DNA of 21,706 nucleotides from a virus. Position numbers and translations under genes: made by a program. The stretch lies in the IMG/VR virus record IMGVR_UViG_3300043468_000119, positions 1-21,706 of that record. One strand, given 5' to 3'. A model generated the notes under the pieces. It worked only from the letters and a program-made list of their open reading frames with translations. It had not been told where the DNA came from and ran no database searches. Positions 8,265-15,820 of the stretch are shown one piece after another. The first letter of the stretch is position 1. Each line of letters opens with the position of its first letter.

Positions 8265-8894
8265 TCATGAGTATAGTGCTGAAACAAACGTAGCCGATAG
8301 AAGAACCGGCGGTATCGCAGGGGAGAATGAATTAGCCGCTTCTGCTTTTATTATAACGCCCACATGGTCAGCTGCCCAGTAAAGCTCAAAGTAATCTCCA
8401 GCATTCATTGGAAGTACAAAATTCCATGCAGCTACCATCTCAGAACTACTAGACCCCGTTAGCTGAAGCTTAGTATTAGAGTCAGGAATATCTACCCCAT
8501 TTACTCTAGGCCACACCCACGCAGACATCGTACTGCCAGCCGTCTTAGCCAGCTGCGCAGAGAATTGAAAGTTATAATATCCCGCTACATCTGTTACGAT
8601 GTGAGAGGTCGTTGTTCCAATAGCAACTTGGTTTGATACGGCTGTATTGTTAAACGGTATGGCGTAAGCTGTATTTATAACAGGTATCGTCTGCTGCGTA
8701 GTCAAATAAAAACTACCAACAGGAAATTTAAAAGCAGCTCCCCCTGCAGTGCTCAGCAGGGATTGGAACGTGTTATCAAGTTGATTGAAGTATAAGCGCA
8801 GTACGTTGTTTAATTGGTCAAGGTAGTTACGGCTATATTGCACCTCAGCAAAAGGTAAACTTGGTGCTTTAGGGGTTTGGACTGTATTACTCAT
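8265..8894 (-). CDS. Jelly-roll (C1q/TNF-like) virion surface protein candidate
   Basis: A 209-aa protein overlapping the stop of the 701-aa gene by 4 bp. The N-terminus has a helical, probably trimerising stretch (YSRNYLDQLNNVLRLYFNQL, about 20-39). From about residue 58 it looks all-beta: the N-terminal strand FPVGSFYL, then DVAGYYNFQFSAQL (about 103-116), a WVWPRVNGVDI loop, and MNAGDYFELYWAADHVGV near the C-terminus. This succession, especially the GYYNF and GDYFELYW strands, is typical of C1q/TNF-like jelly rolls found on phage fibres and capsid decorations. Likely a surface adhesin or tail-associated trimer. Position beside the tail hub favours a tail location, by inference. Confidence 0.65.
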   Translation of the reverse strand: MSNTVQTPKAPSLPFAEVQYSRNYLDQLNNVLRLYFNQLDNTFQSLLSTAGGAAFKFPVGSFYLTTQQTIPVINTAYAIPFNNTAVSNQVAIGTTTSHIVTDVAGYYNFQFSAQLAKTAGSTMSAWVWPRVNGVDIPDSNTKLQLTGSSSSEMVAAWNFVLPMNAGDYFELYWAADHVGVIIKAEAANSFSPAIPPVLLSATFVSALYS

Positions 8895-10996
8895 CCTCTT
8901 TGCCCGTCTTGCTTAATTTCGAGTCGCATAGCACCCAACTGCCACATAGACCCTAACTGATTGTTATATACTTTAAAAGAAAACTGTCTACCACGCACAC
9001 GAATAAAAACTTGTCCTGTAAACTGCTCAATAGGTACTACAGCTGTACGTGTTACCGCCGCACTATCGCTTCCGCCAACAGACGCTGGGTCTGTATACCC
9101 ACTCCCTGCGTTCATCAAAGGGATGATAGAAAGTGTTGCTGTTGGGTTCTCTGTTGTAGAACCCCTAAACGTCATATCAGGCAGGATTCTGCGAATAAAC
9201 ACAAAGTTGTGCCCGTCATCAATATCAGTTTCAGAGCTTGTAATGTAAGACTCAATAGCTGTGGGCGTAGCTGTTTCGTTATTATCAAGACCACTTTCGT
9301 GGTTAACTAAGTTATTTGAGTAAGTAGCTGCAAGAGGGAATTCTAAAATCCCAGAGTCAAGCCAAGCGGTGCGACCCATCGTGCCGTAATACCATATATC
9401 TTCAGCGTAATTATAGATTGCATATTTGTCCACCACAGTGCTACCGGCAGAGCAGTAGAACCACCAGACTTCGTTAAACCCTTCATTGGTGCTGGCAGAG
9501 ACTTGCTCTGCTTGTTGTGCATTGAAATCATTAAATATGTACTCCCGTAAGTCGCAGTTTTGTGTTTGCACACGACCATCGTATTTATAAAATTTATCTC
9601 GCCCCATCCAGTACACAACACCCGAAGCCAAAGCAGCTGCGTTCTCACTTACAATAGAGATGTTGTCGCCCATAAGCTGTGCATTCCACACGAGTGGATA
9701 ACCTAAGTACTGCATAGAGTAGAGCGTAGAATCAGTCCAAACTAGAATCTCTTGGCGTGTTTGAAGTGCGGTAATAATCTGAGAACCACGAGTTAGTGTC
9801 AGTGACCCTGCTTGGTTAGTAGTAGACGGTGTCCAATCAGCAGCATTCTCTTGGTCAGACCAACGTATTAACAATGGGCTTTGAGCAGATACACCGTAGT
9901 CATTAGCGCCAAAAGCAAATACAAAGCGGAAAGTATCGGATACTGTAATGTAGTTCTGAATAACGGGGGCATCTGATGCACCGTTAATAGTCGTTAAATT
10001 TACTGCGCGTGCTGAGATAGACTGGGTACCTGACCCTGCTACAGTAGCGTTAATTAGAGCCCCTGATGGCGTAGCTGAGACATTAAAAACACCCGATGCG
10101 TAATTGCGGATATAGTAAGTTGTACCCGTTTCAATTCCTGTAGGTAAAGCACCAGTGGTCTCAAAGACTATCGGTGCGCCTTCTGTATATTGGTTTGCTG
10201 TTGTTACCACTGCTGGTGACGCTACAGGGATTACCGCTGTAGTGGATGATATACTGCGGTTTGCATAATAATAGTACATAGCCCCAGTGCGAGGACCAAA
10301 CACAAGGTCTTCACCATAATTACTCTGAGACCAAAGACGTAATGAATCGGCTGTAAGCGTACCACTACCCCATAACCCCAGACCCCAACCACCAGCACCC
10401 CACCCCGTTACAGGATTTTGTACTGAGGGACCAGTATTAATCTGGTATACAGCACGAACTGTACCCCCGTTTCCAGTGTCTAAGCCGGTTGCCGCTACGC
10501 TAACACTAATGGTATACGTATTAGCACTTATATAAGTAATCTGATGCTCGGTATTAAGTACTGCAGCAGTGATAGCCCCACCTAAAGATGACGCACCATT
10601 ATAAGTGACAAAATCCCCATTAAGACAACCATGTGAAGGTGCCGTAACTGTAATTATTTTTGAGCCACTAGATGCTGCAAAAGGTGTAGTTAAGTTAGTT
10701 GCTGTGCGAATAGGTGTAATATCGTAGTATTGGCTACCACGAGAAATATAAAACTTTGTATTTGTCCCAACACCGACCAGTGTAATCTGCGAAAGTGTTT
10801 GCCAAGCCCATAGTGAGCGGCATACTCCATTAAAGGTAGCACTAGAGATGCGATTCCAGCCTCCTATCTTTTGAGGTGAGCCTTGACGAAAACGAACCTT
10901 GTCGCAATCATACCATCCGCCTTCTGTGTGATAGCGGGTATTCTCTCGGTTTATTCCGCTCTTGACCGTGAGTTTTTTAAGACCGATTGATGGCAT
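8891..10996 (-). CDS. Tail hub or stabilisation protein (P22 gp10-like), beta-propeller-type
   Basis: A 701-aa protein with the recognisable N-terminal signature GINRENTRY...EGGWYDCDKVRFR...PQKIGGW (about 14-47), which I know from many podovirus proteins related to the P22 gp10 / phage stabilisation family; P22 gp10 itself is 472 aa. Repeated Trp/Gly-rich strands (GAGGWGLGLWGSG, QILVWTDSTLYSMQYLG, NEGFNEVWWFYCS) suggest a beta-propeller core. Two inserted beta modules raise the length: about 115-185 (APSHGCLNGDFVTY) and 270-335 (GIETGTTYYIRNYASGVFNVSA). The C-terminal stretch (about 660-701) with RGRQFSFKVYNNQ and MWQLGAMRLEIKQDG is also typical. It would close the tail below the adaptors, corresponding to T7 gp12. 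Family fairly sure, exact equivalence less so. Confidence 0.75.
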   Translation of the reverse strand: MPSIGLKKLTVKSGINRENTRYHTEGGWYDCDKVRFRQGSPQKIGGWNRISSATFNGVCRSLWAWQTLSQITLVGVGTNTKFYISRGSQYYDITPIRTATNLTTPFAASSGSKIITVTAPSHGCLNGDFVTYNGASSLGGAITAAVLNTEHQITYISANTYTISVSVAATGLDTGNGGTVRAVYQINTGPSVQNPVTGWGAGGWGLGLWGSGTLTADSLRLWSQSNYGEDLVFGPRTGAMYYYYANRSISSTTAVIPVASPAVVTTANQYTEGAPIVFETTGALPTGIETGTTYYIRNYASGVFNVSATPSGALINATVAGSGTQSISARAVNLTTINGASDAPVIQNYITVSDTFRFVFAFGANDYGVSAQSPLLIRWSDQENAADWTPSTTNQAGSLTLTRGSQIITALQTRQEILVWTDSTLYSMQYLGYPLVWNAQLMGDNISIVSENAAALASGVVYWMGRDKFYKYDGRVQTQNCDLREYIFNDFNAQQAEQVSASTNEGFNEVWWFYCSAGSTVVDKYAIYNYAEDIWYYGTMGRTAWLDSGILEFPLAATYSNNLVNHESGLDNNETATPTAIESYITSSETDIDDGHNFVFIRRILPDMTFRGSTTENPTATLSIIPLMNAGSGYTDPASVGGSDSAAVTRTAVVPIEQFTGQVFIRVRGRQFSFKVYNNQLGSMWQLGAMRLEIKQDGQRG

Positions 10997-11009
10997 AATT
11001 TAGTCCTGT

Positions 11010-11363
11010 TTATCCGTTCCAACGTGCGATTTTACCATCACGAACATCAATATGCGTAAAAGAATTGTAGCGTCCAAGACCTTTGCAATCATCATCAAAA
11101 TGCTTCATGAGATATTCTTGCACTTCTTTGGGCGGTACGTCTTTTACTTTAATATCGGCTGCGTTACCTAAAACGTGTTGACTATGCTTTGCACCACCCG
11201 CTTTCGTGTTGTGCGCTTCACATCTTCTACCGCTCATAATGGTAATTGGCTTGCCAAATGATTCTCTGATGCGATTAAGTAGCTCTACGAGCTTAGGGTT
11301 AACGTCTTTTTCACCACACCCGCAGTGACACGCAAATTCTTCTGGTTTGAAGTATTTGTTCAT
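11010..11363 (-). CDS. Endolysin: M15 family zinc peptidase (D-Ala-D-Ala carboxypeptidase-like)
   Basis: A 117-aa protein that cleaves peptide bonds of peptidoglycan, by family. The peptidase M15 signature S-x-H-x-x-G-x-A-x-D is intact as SQHVLGNAAD (61-70), giving zinc ligands H63 and D70, and the third ligand is H104 in FTHIDVRDG. Also typical are the N-terminal CHCGCG (12-17), VNPKLVELLNRIRE (21-34) and TIMSGRRCEAHN (41-52). The start is ATG at 11363, one base after the holin stop, with AAGGT upstream. A longer frame would need a TTG inside the holin gene. No signal peptide or transmembrane segment is visible, so release would depend on the adjacent holin. Confidence 0.9.
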   Translation of the reverse strand: MNKYFKPEEFACHCGCGEKDVNPKLVELLNRIRESFGKPITIMSGRRCEAHNTKAGGAKHSQHVLGNAADIKVKDVPPKEVQEYLMKHFDDDCKGLGRYNSFTHIDVRDGKIARWNG

Positions 11364-11364
11364 A

Positions 11365-11553
11365 TTATTTACCTTCAGATACAAATAATCCAATCATACC
11401 AAAAACAACACCTGCCGCAGTCAAACCATCATGGATAGGACCAGCTTCAATATTCATACCCGCCATAGTTGCTAAAGCCGCCACACTCGCGTGTGTAGAA
11501 GGCTCTTTTAAACGAGCCGTTAAATAATTCCATGCTTTAAGTAGTTTGTTCAT
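11365..11553 (-). CDS. Holin candidate
   Basis: A 62-aa protein directly upstream of the M15 endolysin, with AAGAGGT about nine bases before its ATG. The first 18 residues are basic and amphipathic (MNKLLKAWNYLTARLKEP). Two hydrophobic segments follow (about 21-36, HASVAALATMAGMNI, and 42-58, HDGLTAAGVVFGMIGLFV), then a short charged tail. The size and two-segment layout match small phage holins, which form lesions in the inner membrane and time lysis. The segments are short and only moderately hydrophobic, so a pinholin or another membrane protein is possible. Adjacency to the endolysin is the strongest support. Confidence 0.65.
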   Translation of the reverse strand: MNKLLKAWNYLTARLKEPSTHASVAALATMAGMNIEAGPIHDGLTAAGVVFGMIGLFVSEGK

Positions 11554-11570
11554 AATATATTACCTCTTAG

Positions 11571-12218
11571 TTAAATAGGGATTCTTCTTACTGCTCTGAC
11601 GTAAAACCCAACTATTTTATTTCCCGCAGCTTGTTGCCCAGTAGAAAAATTTTGTACCCACGCCGACCCAGAATTAAATTCAGTAGAAGACCAATAGTCG
11701 CCAGAGGCAAACGCATTTGTTTCCCCAGATCTAAAACCACCAGCACCCGTTCGAGCAGGAGAAAAACTAGTATAATTAGTACTAATAGGTTCTGGTGATA
11801 CCGCATTAGCATTTGAACCACTGCTGGTATTATTGGATGTTACAGTTGGTTTTAAGTTGTAATATAAAACCTCAAGCTCATTTTTAGAAGGTAAATACCA
11901 ATCACTATACACATCAATTGTAAGATTTTCGCAAAAAGTTGCGGCTTCATAAGTTACCCCTAGTGCCGCTAGTGACGCGCTATTTGTAGGCCCGTCAATC
12001 ACTGACGTAACTCCTGTTGTTACACCGTCTACACCCCAAGTTTTAGCTCCTGTTTGCCCGGTTGATTTAGGAGCAACAATTAGATAATGCGTAGCAGTAC
12101 CTCCACCACCTACAGCTATTTTACCTGCATAAAAACCACCGCCATAAGCTTCACCTATAGTTGTCGGGCCTGCGGGCCCATAAGTTCCGCCAAGCACTGC
12201 TTGCATAATACCTGTCAT
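11571..12218 (-). CDS. DUF1566 / C-type-lectin-like receptor-binding protein candidate
   Basis: A 215-aa protein beginning in a 4-bp ATGA overlap with the fibre gene. The N-terminal third is a glycine-rich lead (GGGFYAGKI, HYLIVAPKSTGQ). The C-terminal part has the hallmarks of DUF1566/Lcl-type domains: DWYLPSKNELEVLYYNLK (106-123), DYWSSTEFNSGSAWVQNF (174-191) and the terminal YVRAVRR (206-212). This family shares the formylglycine-enzyme/C-type-lectin fold and is often used for ligand binding; Mtd of phage BPP-1 is a known phage example of that fold. Here it likely caps a fibre and binds the host surface. No reverse transcriptase or template repeat is in the window, so diversity generation is not supported. 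Confidence 0.7.
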   Translation of the reverse strand: MTGIMQAVLGGTYGPAGPTTIGEAYGGGFYAGKIAVGGGGTATHYLIVAPKSTGQTGAKTWGVDGVTTGVTSVIDGPTNSASLAALGVTYEAATFCENLTIDVYSDWYLPSKNELEVLYYNLKPTVTSNNTSSGSNANAVSPEPISTNYTSFSPARTGAGGFRSGETNAFASGDYWSSTEFNSGSAWVQNFSTGQQAAGNKIVGFYVRAVRRIPI

Positions 12219-13315
12219 GACACATTACCCGATACAACGCATACGGTACCACTTAAAAACAAAATAGTGGCAAGTCCACGAGTAGCTAATGTAATGGTTG
12301 CTTTATCTGCATCTGTACCACCAATGTAAGCTGTCGTGATTGTCATTGTCAGTGTAACGCTACCCGAAGTGTTATTAAAAATAGACACGGCATCACCGGC
12401 AGAAAATGTTGCATCTGGTACGGTAATAGAGCCACCAGAGCCAACACTAATATATTTACCAACGTCTGTTGTCACCAATGGGTATGAAGTTACTTTATCA
12501 CTGCCAGATTTAGGGATATTTTTATACCCTACAGCATTTGTCCCATCTGCTGTACAGTTTGTTAGCGTACCACTTGCAGGTGTTCCTAATAAGGGCGCAA
12601 CTAAAGTCATACCACTAGGCAATGTAGTTGCCGCAGTTAAATTAGCCGCAGTACCCGAGGTATTTTGATTCCATGTTGGTACCGTACCGCTTAAATTAGC
12701 ATATGTGTATCCAGTACAGTTTGTTAGCGTGCCGCTTGCAGGTGTTCCTAGCGCACCGCCTGTTGAGTATTTATCATTAAACGTGTTCCAGTCTGTGTTA
12801 GTTAAATACCCACTAACCGAAGTGGTAGCCGCAGGAATACTAATAGCAGGAGTTAATCCGCCGCTTGATACTATAGGGGATGTACCAGTTACTGAAGTAA
12901 CCGATGTACCTGGCGCAATCTCGACAAAATCAGAACCGCTCCAAGCCACTAAAGTTGTTTTACCTGTAGGGATAGTCACACCAGTAGTAGGTCCTGTAAC
13001 CCCTTTGATAACAACTGACCCCGATGCTTGGTTGATAATAACGTATATTTTACTTTGGTTAGGTGCAAGGATTGAACGTGTAGTAGCCCCATTAGTCCCT
13101 GTAGGAATAAGCACCGCCGCTCGCGCAGTATCATCTGCACCATCAATATCAGTTAGTGTCCAATTACTAGAGGTAACGTCCGCTGTTTTAGAACCTGCGA
13201 TAGCTGTTTCAAGTAAAGCAGTTAAACTATCATTGATTGTGGTACCCCAAGTACCCGATTCTGTACCCGGTGTAGGTTGAGCTAACCCTAAAAGCGCTGT
13301 GTAAGTAATACTCAT
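12215..13315 (-). CDS. Modular tail-fibre protein
   Basis: A 366-aa protein with an N-terminal part familiar from phage fibres (MSITYTALLGLAQPTPGTES, then GTWGTTINDSLTALLE). A beta-rich module ends in TTLVAWSGSDFVEI (about 120-133). A fibrous middle follows with VTGTSPIVSSGG, the knot-like TNTDWNTFNDKYS, and two copies of LGTPASGTLTNCT 54 residues apart. The C-terminal domain (about 275-366) has DVGKYISVGSGGSITVPD and SVTLTMTITTAYIGG, resembling a small adhesin tip. It overlaps the DUF1566 gene by 4 bp, so the two may form one fibre with that protein at the tip. Fibre assignment rests on composition and modules; the receptor is unknown. Confidence 0.7.
   Translation of the reverse strand: MSITYTALLGLAQPTPGTESGTWGTTINDSLTALLETAIAGSKTADVTSSNWTLTDIDGADDTARAAVLIPTGTNGATTRSILAPNQSKIYVIINQASGSVVIKGVTGPTTGVTIPTGKTTLVAWSGSDFVEIAPGTSVTSVTGTSPIVSSGGLTPAISIPAATTSVSGYLTNTDWNTFNDKYSTGGALGTPASGTLTNCTGYTYANLSGTVPTWNQNTSGTAANLTAATTLPSGMTLVAPLLGTPASGTLTNCTADGTNAVGYKNIPKSGSDKVTSYPLVTTDVGKYISVGSGGSITVPDATFSAGDAVSIFNNTSGSVTLTMTITTAYIGGTDADKATITLATRGLATILFLSGTVCVVSGNVS
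12552..12750 (-). repeat. Direct repeat pair, 37 bp, 162 bp apart
   Basis: The plus-strand segments at 12552-12588 and 12714-12750 differ at only two positions and both begin GTACAGTTTGTTAGCGT. They encode the two LGTPASGTLTNCT segments of the fibre protein. The offset of 162 bp is 54 codons, so recombination between them would delete or add an in-frame module. Confidence 0.85.
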
Positions 13316-13317
13316 AT

Positions 13318-13902
13318 TTATTCCTGATAAGTTATGACGGGTGTCCAGTTAGGGGTTTGTGTGTTTGTTATATTAGCCCAGTTAGCCGTTTGGGTATCAT
13401 CAATAGGCTCCCATAAGAACCTAAACGCATAGTTATCAGCTAAGGTGATGCTGTTTGCACTTGCAGTATAGTATATACTTCCTGCCGCGCTGTATCCATC
13501 AGATAAAATATTAGGTTCAGAAAGCGATACACCGTAACTTGTAAGTGGGGACTGAGTATCTAATATCGCGATAGTCTCATCTTGAGCTACCCCATAAGAC
13601 GATATAGGTGCGTAAGTATCTGATAGAGTTAATACAGCACTTAAATCTACTAAATAACTTAACTCAACAGTATAGCTTTCAGATAACGTAATAGGCTCTG
13701 ATACACTTTTATCTATAGAAACAGCTGATAGACTCGAGTCGGATAAAGTAATAGGCTCTGATAATGCTGAAACATATGATACTAAACTACCATACGAATC
13801 TATAAGCGTAATAGGCTCTGATACTGATTCAAAATAGCTAGGCGCTGATGGGGTAGATAAACTAGCAAATGGCGCGTCAGCAAATGCAGAGAAACCAAAC
13901 AT
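13318..13902 (-). CDS. Virion protein with seven 20-residue SEPITLSD repeats
   Basis: A 194-aa protein. ATG at 13902 was chosen; it shares one base with the preceding stop (TGATG), and the only earlier start is a GTG one codon upstream. The opening MFGFSAFADAPFASL is one I recall from many phage structural proteins. Residues 28-167 are seven consecutive 20-residue units with consensus SEPITLSDSY plus a variable half ending SYxxxL. The C-terminus carries WEPIDDTQTANW and TQTPNWTPV, two copies of a TQTxNW motif. The repeats look like short beta-strand pairs and probably build an elongated stalk. Its place between fibre genes suggests a fibre or capsid decoration; no catalytic feature is visible. 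Confidence 0.65.
   Translation of the reverse strand: MFGFSAFADAPFASLSTPSAPSYFESVSEPITLIDSYGSLVSYVSALSEPITLSDSSLSAVSIDKSVSEPITLSESYTVELSYLVDLSAVLTLSDTYAPISSYGVAQDETIAILDTQSPLTSYGVSLSEPNILSDGYSAAGSIYYTASANSITLADNYAFRFLWEPIDDTQTANWANITNTQTPNWTPVITYQE
13402..13821 (-). repeat. Seven tandem 60-bp units
   Basis: Seven in-frame units of 60 bp encode the 20-residue repeats. The best conserved DNA mark is ATAGGCTCTGAT, found at 13691, 13751 and 13811, exactly 60 bp apart. The other units keep the amino-acid pattern but have diverged in DNA. Confidence 0.85.
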
Positions 13903-14081
13903 CACTCAATCACTTTAGGTAAATTAAAAAACACTCTTGCTTCATCTTCACTGTCAAACCAATACCAACCTTCTACAGGTAATGTGTAGTCTTCTTTGTG
14001 GTCTGCAAGCAGTAAATAGTCTGCACCAAATACCGAATTTGGTGCTTCAAGTAATTCACCGTCTACTTTAAAAAAGCTCAT
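13902..14081 (-). CDS. Small conserved-type phage protein, function unknown
   Basis: A 59-aa protein starting at the ATG at 14081 (MSFFKVDGELL). A longer frame would need a TTG inside the upstream gene, so the ATG, three bases after that gene's stop, is preferred. The sequence suggests a compact fold: an N-terminal FFKVDGELLEAP hairpin, a helix or loop around GADYLLLADHKEDY, then LPVEGWYWFDSEDEARVFF near the C-terminus. I recall similar short proteins beside fibre genes in aquatic phages but know of no tested function. It is coupled to the next gene by TGATG. Possible roles include a fibre chaperone or small virion component; neither is shown. Confidence 0.6.
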   Translation of the reverse strand: MSFFKVDGELLEAPNSVFGADYLLLADHKEDYTLPVEGWYWFDSEDEARVFFNLPKVIE

Positions 14082-14083
14082 AA

Positions 14084-15820
14084 TTACCCCGTAATTGCCC
14101 AACCACGCAATGTGGCTTGTGATGTATTGAGTATTCTAAATGCAAGCGTAGATGCCACTGCTGTTGTCGCGGCTGGCCTATCTAAAACAACAGATACGTT
14201 GGTGTTAATCGTTACAATTTTTGCATTGTATTTTAGCGTACCAGAGCCATCCGTTGTTAATGTTAATGCAGAACCCCCAGACGTGGCCGACACTTGGAAT
14301 GTATTGGTGGTTGCGCTAATTACATAATAGATTGTATTGATTACAATCCCTGTTGTTGTCGTAATAACAGAAAACGACACCATATCGCCATTAGATAAAC
14401 CATGACTTGCAAGCGTTACTGTATCGCCTGCATCTTGAAATGTTACCGACGCGCCTGTGGTAATTCCTGTACCTGTGCCGCTAACCGACATTCCCGTTGA
14501 TAGTCCTGCGGTGCTTGCCATTGTAATTGTAGTAGACTGCGCTGCGGTTGTGCCTGTTAAGCTGACTGCTGTATCTGCACCGGGATTTGTTGTAATTGTT
14601 AGCGTTTGAGATGTGCCAATACCTAAGTTTGAAAACAGTAATTCTAAAGACGTTTTTGATAGCTTTAGTGCTGTGACAGAAAAAGTGAACCTAAACCCTG
14701 TCATTGCTATTTTGCTTAGGTTTACACATGTTGAAAATATACTGCTAGGAGCTCCGTTTACTGAGGATGCGTTTAATGCAGGTAAAGAAGTTAATGATGA
14801 ACACCCACTAAACATACTACCCATACTAGTAACAGCCGCTGTGTTAAATAAAGGTACTGTTGTTAATGATGTGCAAGTGCTAAACATATTAGCCATACCA
14901 GTAACGGATGCTGTGTTAAATAACGGTACTGTTGTTAATGATGCGCAAGTGCTAAACATAGTATTCATACTAGTAACAGCCGCTGTGTTAAATAAAGGTA
15001 CTGTTGTTAAGGAGTAACATCCACTAAACATACTAGCCATGCCAGTAACTAATGCTGTATTAAATAACGGTACTGTTGTTAATGAGTAACATCCAGTAAA
15101 CATATTATCCATACTAGTAACAGCCGCTGTATTAAATAAAGGTACTGTTGTTAAATTTCTGCAAACATTAAACATATTACTTGTAGTTGTAACGCTACTT
15201 GAAGACGACGATATACTAACATCTCTTAAGTTTACGCAACCATTGAACATATATGCATAACTCGTTAAACTTGCTGAATGCTGTCCAACCGTAGCGGATT
15301 CCAGTAGTCGGTGTACTACAGTGTTTGTTACCCCCGCTATCACAATACTGGTTAAATTCGCACCATTAATTGCTATATCAAGCCAAGAAGAATCATACGC
15401 AGATAATCCAGCAAACCCTGTACTAGCGTTGTTTTTTATGTTTAGATTTATATTTGTTAAATTAGCCGTTGTTGGTGTTACCGTTACAATAACTTGTTTG
15501 TACGTTAACCCATTGTGCGTGATAGGTGTACCCGACACTGTTGCATAATCATATAAATAATTAGCTTGTGTCCCAGACGCTATTGCTACAGTAGATGAAC
15601 CGTCACCCCAATCAACCGTATAAGTCCCTGCTGATGTGGTTGCAGACAAAGCAATATAATTAGATTCTTCAAAAATAGCGTACAAACCAACAAACTTTTG
15701 TTGCCCTGTAATATCAGGAAGTGTAGTCCAGTTAGGGTCACGCACCCAAGGTGTTGGTATTGGTTGCGGACCAAGATTCTTTTTACTTGCTAACTTTGAA
15801 CTTAATCTACCGACAGACAT
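14084..15820 (-). CDS. BspA-type leucine-rich-repeat virion surface protein
   Basis: A 578-aa protein whose ATG shares one base with the preceding stop (TAATG). After a basic N-terminus (1-20) there is a PKD-like motif, TYTVDWGDGSS (67-77). Residues about 183-370 are leucine-rich repeats of the BspA/DUF285 kind: a degenerate unit, five near-identical 24-residue units (223-342; LTTVPLFNTAxVTxMxxMFxxC), then another degenerate unit. A Cys closes each unit (C195, 220, 244, 268, 292, 316, 340, 365), forming a ladder along the solenoid. The C-terminal region (about 425-530) is a beta module with SHGLSNGDMVSF and IYYVISATTNTFQVSAT, also seen in the 701-aa tail protein. BspA-type repeats mediate surface binding in bacteria and protists, so this is a likely fibre or receptor-binding protein. 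No secretion signal is present. Confidence 0.75.
   Translation of the reverse strand: MSVGRLSSKLASKKNLGPQPIPTPWVRDPNWTTLPDITGQQKFVGLYAIFEESNYIALSATTSAGTYTVDWGDGSSTVAIASGTQANYLYDYATVSGTPITHNGLTYKQVIVTVTPTTANLTNINLNIKNNASTGFAGLSAYDSSWLDIAINGANLTSIVIAGVTNTVVHRLLESATVGQHSASLTSYAYMFNGCVNLRDVSISSSSSSVTTTSNMFNVCRNLTTVPLFNTAAVTSMDNMFTGCYSLTTVPLFNTALVTGMASMFSGCYSLTTVPLFNTAAVTSMNTMFSTCASLTTVPLFNTASVTGMANMFSTCTSLTTVPLFNTAAVTSMGSMFSGCSSLTSLPALNASSVNGAPSSIFSTCVNLSKIAMTGFRFTFSVTALKLSKTSLELLFSNLGIGTSQTLTITTNPGADTAVSLTGTTAAQSTTITMASTAGLSTGMSVSGTGTGITTGASVTFQDAGDTVTLASHGLSNGDMVSFSVITTTTGIVINTIYYVISATTNTFQVSATSGGSALTLTTDGSGTLKYNAKIVTINTNVSVVLDRPAATTAVASTLAFRILNTSQATLRGWAITG
14795..15154 (-). repeat. Five 72-bp LRR units in A-B-A-B-A order
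   Basis: The plus-strand marker GGTACTGTTGTTA occurs at 14853, 14925, 14997, 15069 and 15141, exactly 72 bp apart. Units 1, 3 and 5 carry ACTAGTAACAGCCGCTGT before AAATAAAGG; units 2 and 4 carry CCAGTAAC followed by a different stretch and AAATAACGG. The alternation shows a 144-bp dimer as the unit of expansion. Confidence 0.95.

Noticed and set aside
11364-11393. Longer endolysin start
   Set aside because: Needs a TTG inside the holin gene; the ATG at 11363 is better placed and the M15 domain begins right there.
11571-11700. Diversity-generating retroelement variable region
   Set aside because: The fold fits, but no reverse transcriptase and no template copy are present in the window.
12336-13280. 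Long plus-strand frames (110 and 191 aa) opposite the fibre gene
   Set aside because: Antisense shadows of a Thr/Val/Gly-rich gene; no ribosome binding sites, hydrophobic low-information sequence, opposite to every other gene.
14082-14102. Longer start (TTG) for the 59-aa gene
   Set aside because: Adds seven residues that only overlap the end of the LRR gene; the ATG at 14081 follows that stop directly.
14613-15017. Plus-strand 134-aa frame with repeats
   Set aside because: Antisense shadow of the LRR units, explained fully by the 72-bp repeats.
13402-15154. CRISPR array
   Set aside because: The regular 60- and 72-bp repeats are in-frame coding repeats without repeat-spacer alternation.
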